This document shows, piece by piece, positions 18,814 through 26,553 of a stretch of 64,000 nucleotides of DNA. The translations under genes were made by a program, and so were the position numbers. Position 1 is the stretch's first letter, and each line of letters opens with the position of its first letter. Under the pieces are notes generated by a model. It saw only the letters and a program-made list of their open reading frames with translations, searched no databases and was not told the origin of the DNA. The DNA is taken from positions 3,667,001-3,731,000 of the forward strand of contig NZ_JAVDYC010000001.1 of assembly GCF_031458255.1 (NCBI RefSeq). Reading direction: 5' to 3'. The DNA comes from Catenuloplanes niger (GTDB taxonomy: Bacteria; Actinomycetota; Actinomycetes; Mycobacteriales; Micromonosporaceae).

Positions 18814-20049
18814 TCAGGCCACCGTGCAGGGGGCGAGGTTCGCGACGTCCAGCTGCGGCTTGTCGGTGTGCCGGCCGATCGCGGTCGCGATCCGGTTGAT
18901 CGCGGCGACGCGCTTGTCCTCCAGCGGGCCGTTGATCGCGTTCTGCACGAAGTTCGGGCCGCCCTGGCCGGCCGAGTTCGCCAGCCGGGTCTCCGCCTCC
19001 TGGATCTGCTTCTCCAGCTGCGCGAGGTTGCTCTCCACCTCGGCCAGCGCCTGGTTCGGGACGGCCGGCAGCTGGTCCGCGACGGTCGGGCAGGCGAACG
19101 CGCCGTCCGAGCCGCCGTCGTTGCCCTCGTTGATCACCAGCTGGGTGAAGCCGGCGCCGGCGTCGCCGCCGTTGTTGTTGCCGTTGCCGCCCTCGACCGG
19201 GTCGACGACCGGGACCTCGTCCTCGTTCAGCTCGCACGGCGCCAGCGTCGCGACGTCCAGGTTCGGGCGCTCGGCGTTACGGCCGATCGCGGTCGCGATG
19301 CGGTTGATCGTGGCGACGCGCTTGTCCTCCAGCGGGCCGAGGATCGCGTTCTGCACGAAGTTGGCGCCACCCTGGCCGACCGTGTCCACCAGGCGCTGGT
19401 TGGCCTCGGCGATCTGCGTGTCGAGCAACTCCAGGTTGCGATCCACCTCGGCCTGAGCCTGTGCCGGGATCGCGGGCAGCTCACCGGCCACGTCCGGGCA
19501 GGAGATCGCGCCGGTCCCGGCGTTGCCACCGCCCTCGTTGCCGCCGCCGGCGTTCCCCTCCTCGCCACCGGCCTGCTCGCCGCCGCCGGCCTCGGCGCCG
19601 CCACCGCCGCCCGCGCTGAGCGAGCACTCCGCGAGGCCGCCCAGGTTGGTCGGCTTCTCCGCGGTCCGTCCGATGGAGATCGCGATCCGGTCGATGGTGG
19701 CGGTCCGCTTGCTCGCCAGCGGGCCGAGGATCGCGTTCTGCACGAAGTTCGGGCCGCCCTCACCTGCGGACGTGGCCAGGCGGTTGTTCGCCTCCTGGAT
19801 CTGCGTCTCCAGCAGCGCGAGGTTGCGGTCCACCTCGGCCTGCGCGCTGGCCGGGATGGCGGGGAGCTTGTCCTCCACCGTGGGGCAGGTGATGGTCTGC
19901 CCCGCCGCGCCGGACGATCCGGTGCCGGCCATCGCCACACCGAGACCGCCGCCGAGCAGCGTGAGCGCACCCACGGCGATCATGCCGGGGACCTTGTAAC
20001 GACGCCAGTCGCGCCAGCCAGTCTTCTCGTCATCCCAGCTCGGTGCCAT
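18814..20049 (-). CDS. membrane-anchored protein with three copies of a Cys-bounded helical module
   Basis: A 411-residue protein of unknown function. A short cytoplasmic start MAPSWDDEKTGWRDWRRYKV precedes one membrane segment (about 22-41). Three homologous modules follow at Cys 55-142, 184-272 and 320-408. Each runs from one Cys to another over 87-88 residues. Each contains LPAIP or LPAVP, AEVDRNL, a helix with QI-EA-RL, GGxNFVQNAIxGPL, KRxATIxRIA and IGR before the final Cys. Gly/Glu/Asn-rich linkers join them. The conserved Cys pairs outside the membrane suggest one disulfide per module. The repeats are close to each other, pointing to recent duplication. It is monocistronic with a 304-bp upstream region. 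I do not recognise the family. Confidence 0.88.
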   Translation of the reverse strand: MAPSWDDEKTGWRDWRRYKVPGMIAVGALTLLGGGLGVAMAGTGSSGAAGQTITCPTVEDKLPAIPASAQAEVDRNLALLETQIQEANNRLATSAGEGGPNFVQNAILGPLASKRTATIDRIAISIGRTAEKPTNLGGLAECSLSAGGGGGAEAGGGEQAGGEEGNAGGGNEGGGNAGTGAISCPDVAGELPAIPAQAQAEVDRNLELLDTQIAEANQRLVDTVGQGGANFVQNAILGPLEDKRVATINRIATAIGRNAERPNLDVATLAPCELNEDEVPVVDPVEGGNGNNNGGDAGAGFTQLVINEGNDGGSDGAFACPTVADQLPAVPNQALAEVESNLAQLEKQIQEAETRLANSAGQGGPNFVQNAINGPLEDKRVAAINRIATAIGRHTDKPQLDVANLAPCTVA

Positions 20050-20353
20050 CCGCCTGAACCCAACCCTTCGCAGATTCTGTGGCCGATAGCCTGCGTCGCT
20101 CGTCGCGGGCGTACCGGTGAGCCTTGTTCGCTCTGGCTCCGCCGGTCCGTCCGAGCGAGACGGGCCGGCGGGGCCCCGGAAGTTGTCGAGGCTTACCGCC
20201 TCGCCCGGTCCTACGGGGTTGGGCGGCGCTGGGGTTCAACGTTTTTCAGGTAATCGCCGAGGAGTTTCGGTCTACCTTTAGGGAAGTTTTAAGGGAGTCT
20301 GGGGCATCGATTAGATTCGCCGTTTCGACAGTCATTTCGACGGCCGGAACGGG
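20050..20353. other. upstream region of the triple-module gene, AT-richer island
   Basis: Bases about 20235-20340 are clearly poorer in GC than the surroundings, with runs such as TTTTT and TTTTAAGG. No coding frame is seen. It probably holds the promoter and a long leader for the minus-strand gene starting at 20049, since the next gene upstream (DUF2470) ends at 20354 on the same strand. Confidence 0.45.
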
Positions 20354-20659
20354 TCAGGGACGCGGTGTGACGCCCAGCACAGCGCAGGCCTCGTGGTACA
20401 TCCGGGCCGCCTCGCCGCGGACCTGACGCCGCTCGGTGAGCCGCCCGGCGAACGGGATGCGCACCGGGACCTCCGCGCCGTCCACGATCGCGACGAAGTC
20501 CATGCCGTCCGCGTCCATCCCGGACATGCGCGCCTCGGTGGTGGTCTCCGGCTGCCCGCCGAGGCCGCGGACGATGAGCACGTTGTCGGCCGCGTGGTCG
20601 TCGTTCATGTGCCGCATGATCTGCGCCACCACGTCCGGGGTGAAGACGGTGTCTGCCAT
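20354..20659 (-). CDS. DUF2470 domain protein
   Basis: A 101-residue protein. It opens FTPDVVAQIMRHMNDDHAADNVLIVRGLGG, the typical helix of DUF2470, which forms the C-terminal lobe of HugZ and FMN-binding heme-degrading proteins. The rest includes MDADGMDFVAIVDGAEVPVRIPFAGRL. The flavin-binding lobe is absent, so this is the isolated domain. Binding of heme or a related ligand is only a suggestion from the family. It is separated from the downstream gene by 304 bp and is divergent from the methyltransferase gene across the E1 repeat. Confidence 0.87.
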   Translation of the reverse strand: MADTVFTPDVVAQIMRHMNDDHAADNVLIVRGLGGQPETTTEARMSGMDADGMDFVAIVDGAEVPVRIPFAGRLTERRQVRGEAARMYHEACAVLGVTPRP

Positions 20660-20713
20660 GGCAGGCAGCGTAAGCGATGATCACGGCCGGGCACGGCGGC
20701 GCAGAGCACACCT

Positions 20714-20901
20714 GGGCCCTGCATCGACGTGGGGGTCGGAGCGAGGCGCGGTCCAGGTGTCAGAGGCGCGGTCCAGGTGTCATTCGGGTGCGCCGCGTGG
20801 AAGGCCGCATACCGGTGTTGTACGTGGGCTCGTGCGACGTGCGGCCGGGCGGCGTCTGGGCCTCGCCGCAGCCCGGCCATCCACGTCGATACAGGGCCTA
20901 G
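20714..20901. repeat. E1: inverted-repeat-bounded element with CCCTGYATCGA ends
   Basis: The left end GGCCCTGCATCGACGTGG (20715-20732) is the reverse complement of 20881-20898 with one mismatch, separated by 148 bp. An inner inverted repeat GGCCGGGC/GCCCGGCC lies at 20843-20850 and 20871-20878. The last 44 bp (20858-20901) match 44751-44794 in reverse complement at 41 of 44 positions. No open frame inside looks coding. It ends 9 bp before the methyltransferase start, so it forms that gene's upstream region. It resembles a miniature inverted-repeat element or large REP-type unit. Confidence 0.8.
20743..20782 (+). repeat. perfect 20-bp tandem duplication inside E1
   Basis: GAGGCGCGGTCCAGGTGTCA occurs twice without a gap (20743-20762 and 20763-20782). 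Confidence 0.95.
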
Positions 20902-20910
20902 ACTGGTGGG

Positions 20911-22053
20911 ATGCCCGAATCGCTTCCCGACGCCCTCGCCGAGGTGCGCGACCTGCTGCTCCGCCCCGATCTGACCCGGGCGGTGGCCGCCGGGCGCCGC
21001 AAGGGGCAGACGCCGTCGGTGGTCCGGGCCGAGCTGCGCCCGGTCTCGCTGAAGGGCGGCGCCAAGCTCCAGATCGTGACGAACGACGGCGCCCGGCCGT
21101 TCACCCGCAACGTCGCGTTCGGCGACGAGGCCTCCGCGGCCGTGGACGAGCTGCTGGCCGAGCCGTTCGGCAACTGGCACGTGGAGTCGCCGGCCGGGAC
21201 CGTGCAGCTGCGGGTGACCAAGAAGGGCGAGGCGCAGGTGCACCGCGCCGGCTCCGGCGCCCAGGGTGCGGCGCCGGTCGCGCACGACCGGGTCAAGGAG
21301 CACCTGCTGGACCCGGGCGACCCGCTGTTCGCCGAGATCGGCGGCGGCGCGGCGAAGCGGCGGCAGGTCGACGCGTTCCTTCGCGCGCTCGCCGCCACGC
21401 TCCCGGACGAGTTGCCTACGCGACTGCGCGTGGTGGACCTGGGCTGCGGCAACGCCTACCTGACGTTCGCGGCCTACCGATACCTGTCCGCGCGCGGCGT
21501 GGCGCTCGACGTGGTCGGCGTGGACGTGCGCGAGGACCAGCGGGTCCGCAACACCGAGCTCGCCGAGCGGCTCGGCTGCGCCGGCGAGGTCCGCTTCGTG
21601 GCCGGCACCATCCTGGACGCGGACGTCAAGGCCGCGGACGTGGTGCTGGCGCTGCACGCGTGCGACACCGCCACCGACGAGGCGCTGGCCCGCGCCGTCG
21701 AGTGGGAGGCGCGCTGGGTGCTGGCCGCGCCCTGCTGCCACCACGACCTGGCCGCGCAGCTGCGCAAGGCACCGGCGCCGACCCCGTTCGAAGGGCTCGG
21801 CCGGCACGGCATCCTGCGCGAACGGTTCGCGGACGTGCTCACCGACACGGTCCGGGCGTCGCTGCTGCGGCTGCACGGTTACCGCGTCGAGGTGGTGGAG
21901 TTCATCGACTCCGCGCACACGCCGCGCAACCTGCTGATCCGCGCACGCCGCACCGGCGCGGCGCCCACCGACGCCGCGCGGGCGGAGTACGCGGCGCTGA
22001 CCGATGGGTTCCACATCGAACCCGCGCTGGAACGGCTGCTCAGCCGATCGTGA
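20911..22053 (+). CDS. SAM-dependent methyltransferase (METTL25-like, methyltransf_32 type)
   Basis: A 380-residue class I methyltransferase. The N-terminal about 160 residues form a separate domain with KGGAKLQIVTNDGARPFTRNVAF. The SAM-binding motif is VVDLGCGNAYLTFAAYRYL, followed by VVGVDVREDQRVRN and ALHACDTATDEAL. WVLAAPCCHHDLAAQL carries the Cys-Cys-His-His segment typical of the METTL25/RRNAD1 group. The substrate is not known for bacterial members; RNA is a reasonable guess. The start ATG at 20911 follows the E1 repeat by 9 bp. The 3' end overlaps the convergent metal-related gene by 14 bp. Confidence 0.88.
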   Translation: MPESLPDALAEVRDLLLRPDLTRAVAAGRRKGQTPSVVRAELRPVSLKGGAKLQIVTNDGARPFTRNVAFGDEASAAVDELLAEPFGNWHVESPAGTVQLRVTKKGEAQVHRAGSGAQGAAPVAHDRVKEHLLDPGDPLFAEIGGGAAKRRQVDAFLRALAATLPDELPTRLRVVDLGCGNAYLTFAAYRYLSARGVALDVVGVDVREDQRVRNTELAERLGCAGEVRFVAGTILDADVKAADVVLALHACDTATDEALARAVEWEARWVLAAPCCHHDLAAQLRKAPAPTPFEGLGRHGILRERFADVLTDTVRASLLRLHGYRVEVVEFIDSAHTPRNLLIRARRTGAAPTDAARAEYAALTDGFHIEPALERLLSRS

Positions 22054-23110
22054 TCGTGAACGCGGCGGTGTGCACCACGCCGTCCACCTGGAAGTCGAAG
22101 AACGCCCGGTAGCGGCCCTTGCTCGGCGCCGCCAGCCAGAACTTCACCGCACCGTCCACGGTGAGCTGCTCCTCCGGGTGCACGTGGACGTAGCCGAGGT
22201 CGCCCTCGCGCAGCACCACCAGGTGCCCGTACGCCCCGAGGTACCGCTCCGGCCGGACCGTGGCCCCGTCGCGCCGGAGCGTGAAGATCATCGGCTGGAC
22301 CGAGCCGAGCGCGGGCGTGCCGGCCATCTCCGCCTCGAACCCACCGGCGGTGACCTTCGGTGCGGGCGCGGGCAGCGGGCTCGCCGCGTAGTCACCGCCG
22401 ACCGACAGGTCGACGCCGAGCGTGGTGGCGACCTGGGCGCCGGTCGCGGTGGTGGCGGTGAAGTCGGCGAACGCACGCCACGCACCCGCGGTGGGCAGCG
22501 CCAGCTCGGTGCTCCAGGTGCCGTCCGGCGCCAGCTCCGGGTGCAGGTGCTGGTAGCCGGACAGGTCGCGGCGCACCACGATCAGGTGCAGTCGCTTGTC
22601 GTGCACCACCGCGAAGTCGGTGACCGGCGTGCCGTCCGCCGCCTGGATGACGAACCGGAACGGCGCCCGCTCGGCCGGCGCGGGAAACCCGGTCTCGGCC
22701 GGGACCAGCCGGAAGTCGGCCGACCCGACCATCAGGCCGCCGACGTCGCCGGCGGCCGGGTTGCCGCCGACCGTGACACCGGTGGCGGTGCCGCTGGTGC
22801 CGCCGCTCGTGCCGCCGTGTGTGTGCGGTGCCACGCCGGGCGCGTCCGTGTGCACCGCGTTCGCCCCGGTCGCGGCCGGGAGCGGCGCGGGCTCGGCGAC
22901 GCCGCCCGAGGTGATCCGGCCCAGCCCGAAGCCGGCGAGCACCGCCAGCACCAGGCCGCCGACCACACCGAGCAGGCGCATGGAGGCGCGCTCGTCCGGC
23001 GTGGCCGGCCGGCCCTCGACCGCCCCGGCATCCGCGGTGCCCACCGGTGCGGTGCCCGCCCGGTCGGTGCCCGCCGGCTCCAGGTCGGCGTCCGGCATCG
23101 TGTCAGGCAT
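22040..23110 (-). CDS. membrane-anchored His-rich repeat protein, copZ partner
   Basis: A 356-residue protein with a Pro/Ala/Asp-rich cytoplasmic start, one membrane helix at about 44-66 (LLGVVGGLVLAVLAGFGLGRI) and an extracytoplasmic part. A His-rich linker (HTDAPGVAPHTHGG) is followed by two related halves. Each ends in a beta-rich block: KRLHLIVVRRDLSGYQHLHPE at about 186 and HLVVLREGDLGYVHVHPEE at about 289. The paired HxH-Pro-Glu motifs look metal-binding. It begins 5 bp after the copZ stop, so the two are one transcript behind the CsoR-like site. I do not recognise a named family; a periplasmic-side copper role is inferred from context. Confidence 0.82.
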   Translation of the reverse strand: MPDTMPDADLEPAGTDRAGTAPVGTADAGAVEGRPATPDERASMRLLGVVGGLVLAVLAGFGLGRITSGGVAEPAPLPAATGANAVHTDAPGVAPHTHGGTSGGTSGTATGVTVGGNPAAGDVGGLMVGSADFRLVPAETGFPAPAERAPFRFVIQAADGTPVTDFAVVHDKRLHLIVVRRDLSGYQHLHPELAPDGTWSTELALPTAGAWRAFADFTATTATGAQVATTLGVDLSVGGDYAASPLPAPAPKVTAGGFEAEMAGTPALGSVQPMIFTLRRDGATVRPERYLGAYGHLVVLREGDLGYVHVHPEEQLTVDGAVKFWLAAPSKGRYRAFFDFQVDGVVHTAAFTITIG

Positions 23111-23115
23111 CGGAG

Positions 23116-23334
23116 TCAGGCATCGGCCGAGGCGAGCTCGTAGCCGGCCTCGTCGACGGCCGTGCGGACCTCGTCGATCGGCAGCGGCCCGTCGCTGGTG
23201 ACGGTCACGGTGCCGGTCGGCAGGTCGACGCTCACCTCGTGCACGCCGGGCAGCTGCCCGAGCTCACCGCTGACCGCCTGCACGCAGTGCGCGCAGGTCA
23301 TCCCGCTGACGGCGTAGGTGTTGGTGACGGACAT
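23116..23334 (-). CDS. heavy-metal-associated domain protein, CopZ-like copper chaperone
   Basis: A 72-residue single HMA domain. GMTCAHCVQAVSGEL carries the CxxC pair that binds Cu(I), followed by VHEVSVDLPTGTVTVTS and the closing AGYELAS. It is the full length of CopZ proteins, which carry Cu(I) to exporters or to the CsoR repressor. It is first in a two-gene minus-strand unit with the His-rich membrane protein. No CopA ATPase or csoR gene is in the window. Confidence 0.93.
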   Translation of the reverse strand: MSVTNTYAVSGMTCAHCVQAVSGELGQLPGVHEVSVDLPTGTVTVTSDGPLPIDEVRTAVDEAGYELASADA

Positions 23335-23368
23335 GGTTCACGCTCCCCTTCGACTCGACGCCACCGAC

Positions 23369-23387
23369 TATACCCCCCGGTGGTATG
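23369..23387. promoter_or_regulatory. CsoR-type copper operator
   Basis: TATACCCCCCGGTGGTATG has ATACC/GGTAT arms around a C/G-rich centre, as in actinobacterial CsoR sites. It lies 34 bp upstream of the copZ start and 35 bp before the divergent NlpC/P60 gene, so it probably overlaps the copZ promoter. Copper binding by CsoR would release repression. Confidence 0.8.
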
Positions 23388-23422
23388 CGCGCCTCCGGCC
23401 ACGCGAGCCTCGTTGATCCGGT

Positions 23423-24385
23423 GTGCTCTCTTCCATCGTCGCGCGAGCGCTCCTCGTCGCCGCCCTGATCGGGATCGCGCCGGCACCCGCACAGGCCGAC
23501 CCGGACGCGCCGCCCTCGGTCCAGGAGCTGCGGCAACGCCTCGCCGCCGCGGCACACGAACTGGAGGTGGTCGTCGAGGAGCACAACGCGCTCCGCGAGG
23601 ACCTGGCCGGCACGGAACGGCGACGGCGCGAGATCGGCGCCGAGAAGGCCCCGGTCGAGTTCGCCATGGTGCAGCGGCAGGAGCGGATCGGTGAGCTGGC
23701 CGCCGCCGCGTACCGCTCGTCCGGCAACGCCCGCGCGCTGATGATCGCGGCCGGTGGTGGCGCCGACATGGTCGAGCGCCTGCTCACGCTGGACGTCCTG
23801 GCCCGCGACCAGCACCGGAAGCTGGACGAGCTGGCCGCGGCCCAGGCCCGCTACGCCGAGATGGAACGCGAGGCCGACGCGCTGGCGCAGAAGCAGCGCG
23901 ACCAGCAGGTGGAGTTGGCGCTGCGCAAGAAGGAGATCGAGCGGGAGATCGAGCGCCTGCACCGCATGCGCCTGGCCTCCGGCGACCGGATCCGCCCGCT
24001 GGACCTCGCTCCCCCGCCGCCGCCGTCCGGGCTGGCCGGTGACGCGATCCGCTTCGCCTACGAGCAGCTCGGCAAGCCGTATCGCTGGGGCGCCGACGGC
24101 CCCGGCTCCTACGACTGCTCCGGGCTCACCATGGCCGCCTGGCATCGCGCGGGCACCCGCCTGCCGCACAACGCGGCCCGGCAGTGGCGGACCGTCCAGC
24201 GGATCAGCCGTGACGATCTGCGACCGGGCGACCTGGTCTTCTACTACGGCCGGATCAGCCACGTCGCCCTCTACGTCGGGGACGGCAAGATGATCCACGC
24301 GCCGAGCTTCGGGGAGAACGTCCGGATCGACGCGGTGGGATATCAGCCGGTGCACGGGTACGGGCGGGTCGTGGACGGGAGCTGA
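23423..24385 (+). CDS. secreted NlpC/P60 peptidoglycan hydrolase (RipA/RipC type)
   Basis: A 320-residue secreted protein. A signal peptide (about 1-25) ends APAQADPDA. A long coiled coil (about 30-190) rich in Glu/Arg/Gln follows, then a PPPPP linker and an NlpC/P60 domain (about 205-320). The catalytic Cys is in YDCSGLTMAAW, with His in RISHVALYVGD and a third polar residue in MIHAPSFGENV. Such enzymes cut D-Glu-mDAP bonds in stem peptides, and the coiled coil usually regulates the active site. A GTG at 23423 is the start. It shares the 88-bp divergent region with copZ and the CsoR-like site, so co-regulation is possible but unproven. Confidence 0.93.
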   Translation: MLSSIVARALLVAALIGIAPAPAQADPDAPPSVQELRQRLAAAAHELEVVVEEHNALREDLAGTERRRREIGAEKAPVEFAMVQRQERIGELAAAAYRSSGNARALMIAAGGGADMVERLLTLDVLARDQHRKLDELAAAQARYAEMEREADALAQKQRDQQVELALRKKEIEREIERLHRMRLASGDRIRPLDLAPPPPPSGLAGDAIRFAYEQLGKPYRWGADGPGSYDCSGLTMAAWHRAGTRLPHNAARQWRTVQRISRDDLRPGDLVFYYGRISHVALYVGDGKMIHAPSFGENVRIDAVGYQPVHGYGRVVDGS

Positions 24386-24391
24386 CGTCGC

Positions 24392-26479
24392 TCAGCCCGC
24401 CACGGCCAGAGCGAGCGGCAGCACCGCGGACGCACCGGAACGGCGCAGCAGCCGGGCCGCGAGCGTCATCGTCCACCCGGAGTCGACCAGGTCGTCGACG
24501 AGGAGCACCGGACCGGACACCGACCCGTCCAGCACGAACGCGTCGTGCAGCAACCGGACCCGCTGCGCGCTGTTCGTCCGGGGCGGCTCGGCGCCGTCGT
24601 CGTCGCGGCGGGTGATCGTGCCGAGCACCGGCAGGCGGCCGACCGTGGCGATCCGGTCCGCGAGGCTGCGGGTGAGCACCGGCCGGCGGCGGGACAGGAC
24701 CGGGACGATGCCGATCGGGCGCTCCGCCCACTGCTCGGGACCGTGCGACCAGTCCTTGAGCACCTCGACCACGGCGCCGAGCAGGTCGTCGGGAAGCGGC
24801 GTGTCGGGGGAGCCGTCGGCGAGCAGCGCGCGGAGCCGGTCGCCCCAGCCGAGGTCGGAGAGGCGGCCGACCGCGCGACCGGGCGCGGCCTGCTCGGCTG
24901 CGGGGATGCGGCCCTTGAGCGCGACGCCGACCGACTCCATGCCGGTGGGCCACATCGCCTTCGGCGGGAGGTCGAGGCCCGGGCGGCCGAGGAAGGCCTT
25001 GGCGGCCGCGAGTGCCTGGGCGGAGACGTCGGCCGGCAGGACCGGGCCGGCGCACAGGTCGCAGCGGCCGCAGGCGGTGGCCTCGGCGTCGTCGAGGCGC
25101 TCGCGGAGGAAGAGCATGCGGCAGCCGGTGGTCATCGCGCCGTACTCCCGCATCGCGCGCTGCTCGGACTCCCGGGCGTCGGCGACGCGGCGCAGACGGG
25201 GTGCGTCGTAGGTCCACGGCTGGCCGGTGCTGATCCAGCCGCCCTTGACCCGGCGGACCGCACCGTCGACGTCCAGCACCTTCAGCATCAGTTCGAGCCG
25301 GCTGCGGCGCAGGTCGACGCGGGGCTCCAGCGCGGGGACCGAGATCGGGCGGTCGGAGAGCGCGGCCAGCACGGTGTGCACCTGCTCCTCCGGCGGGAAC
25401 GCCATGGAGGCGAAGTAGCGCCAGATGGCCGCGTCCTCCGGGCCGGGGAGCAGCAGCACCTCGGCGTGGTCGACGCCGCGGCCGGCCCGGCCGACCTGCT
25501 GGTAGTACGCGATGGGGGACGGTGGCGCGCCGAGGTGCACGACGAAGCCGAGGTCGGGCTTGTCGAAGCCCATGCCCAGCGCGGACGTGGCGATCAGTGC
25601 CTTGATCTTGTTGTCCAGCAGGTCCTGCTCGGCGGCGCGGCGCTCCGCGTCCTCCGTCTGGCCGGAGTAGGACGCGACCGCGAACCCACGGGAGCGCAGG
25701 AACTCGGTGGCCTCGGTCGCGGCGGCCACGGTCAGCGTGTAGACGATGCCGGAGCCGGGCAGCGCGTCCAGGTGGTCGGCGAGCCAGGCCAGCCGGTGCG
25801 CGGCGGACGGCAGCCGGTGCACGGCCAGCCGCAGCGACTCGCGGTCGAGCGAGCCGCGCAGCACCAGCGCGCCGGCGCCGAGCTGCTCGGCCACGTCGGC
25901 CGTGACGCGCGCGTTGGCGGTGGCCGTGGTGGCCAGCACCGGCGTCCGGGTGGGCAGCCCGGCCAGGAACGTGCGCAGCCGCCGGTAGTCCGGCCGGAAG
26001 TCGTGCCCCCAGTCGGAGACGCAGTGCGCCTCGTCGACCACGAGCAGGCCGGTGGTGGCGGCGAGCTCGGGCAGCACGTTGTCGCGGAAGTCGGGGTTGT
26101 TGAGCCGCTCCGGGCTGATCAGCAGCACGTCGACCGCGCCGGACGCGACCTCGGTGGTGATCTGGGCCCACTCCTCCAGGTTGGCGGAGTTGATCGTGCG
26201 GGCGTGGATGCCGGCCCGGGCCGCGGCGTCCACCTGGTTGCGCATCAGCGCGAGCAGCGGCGAGACGATCACGGTGGGACCGGCACCGGCCTCGCGGAGC
26301 AGCGCGGTGGCCACGAAGTAGACCGCGGACTTGCCCCAGCCGGTGCGCTGGACGCAGAGCACCCGTTGATGCCCCACGACCAGCGCCTCGATCGCTCGCC
26401 ACTGGTCGTCGCGGAGGCGGGCGTGCTCGCCCGCCAGCCGCCGCAGCACAGCTTCCGCCCGCTCCCGCACCTCAGTCAC
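24392..26479 (-). CDS. RecQ-family DNA helicase with C-terminal phosphoribosyltransferase-like domain
   Basis: A 695-residue 3'-5' DNA helicase. Motif I is RTGWGKSAVYF (Trp replacing the usual Gly), motif II VVDEAHCVSDWGHDFRPDYRRL, and motif VI YYQQVGRAGRG. The zinc ligands are GCRMLFLRERL and ACGRCDLCAG. There is no recognisable HRDC domain. The last about 150 residues instead end in VLLVDDLVDSGWTMTLAARLL, a phosphoribosyltransferase PRPP-loop signature as in ComF. This fusion occurs in actinobacterial RecQ proteins, but its purpose is unclear. A GTG at 26479 gives MTEVRERAEAVLRRL. It ends 7 bp from the convergent NlpC/P60 gene. Confidence 0.93.
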   Translation of the reverse strand: MTEVRERAEAVLRRLAGEHARLRDDQWRAIEALVVGHQRVLCVQRTGWGKSAVYFVATALLREAGAGPTVIVSPLLALMRNQVDAAARAGIHARTINSANLEEWAQITTEVASGAVDVLLISPERLNNPDFRDNVLPELAATTGLLVVDEAHCVSDWGHDFRPDYRRLRTFLAGLPTRTPVLATTATANARVTADVAEQLGAGALVLRGSLDRESLRLAVHRLPSAAHRLAWLADHLDALPGSGIVYTLTVAAATEATEFLRSRGFAVASYSGQTEDAERRAAEQDLLDNKIKALIATSALGMGFDKPDLGFVVHLGAPPSPIAYYQQVGRAGRGVDHAEVLLLPGPEDAAIWRYFASMAFPPEEQVHTVLAALSDRPISVPALEPRVDLRRSRLELMLKVLDVDGAVRRVKGGWISTGQPWTYDAPRLRRVADARESEQRAMREYGAMTTGCRMLFLRERLDDAEATACGRCDLCAGPVLPADVSAQALAAAKAFLGRPGLDLPPKAMWPTGMESVGVALKGRIPAAEQAAPGRAVGRLSDLGWGDRLRALLADGSPDTPLPDDLLGAVVEVLKDWSHGPEQWAERPIGIVPVLSRRRPVLTRSLADRIATVGRLPVLGTITRRDDDGAEPPRTNSAQRVRLLHDAFVLDGSVSGPVLLVDDLVDSGWTMTLAARLLRRSGASAVLPLALAVAG

Positions 26480-26553
26480 CCGACCTGTCTACCACCGGGG
26501 ACCGACCGAGACCGCGCAGGCTGTGGATAACTCTTCCGCCTGTGTACCGGCGC

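Noticed and set aside
23335-23422. c-di-AMP (ydaO) riboswitch before the NlpC/P60 gene
   Set aside because: Such leaders occur before some actinobacterial wall hydrolases, but only 88 bp separate it from copZ, too short for this riboswitch, and the CsoR-like site occupies the middle.
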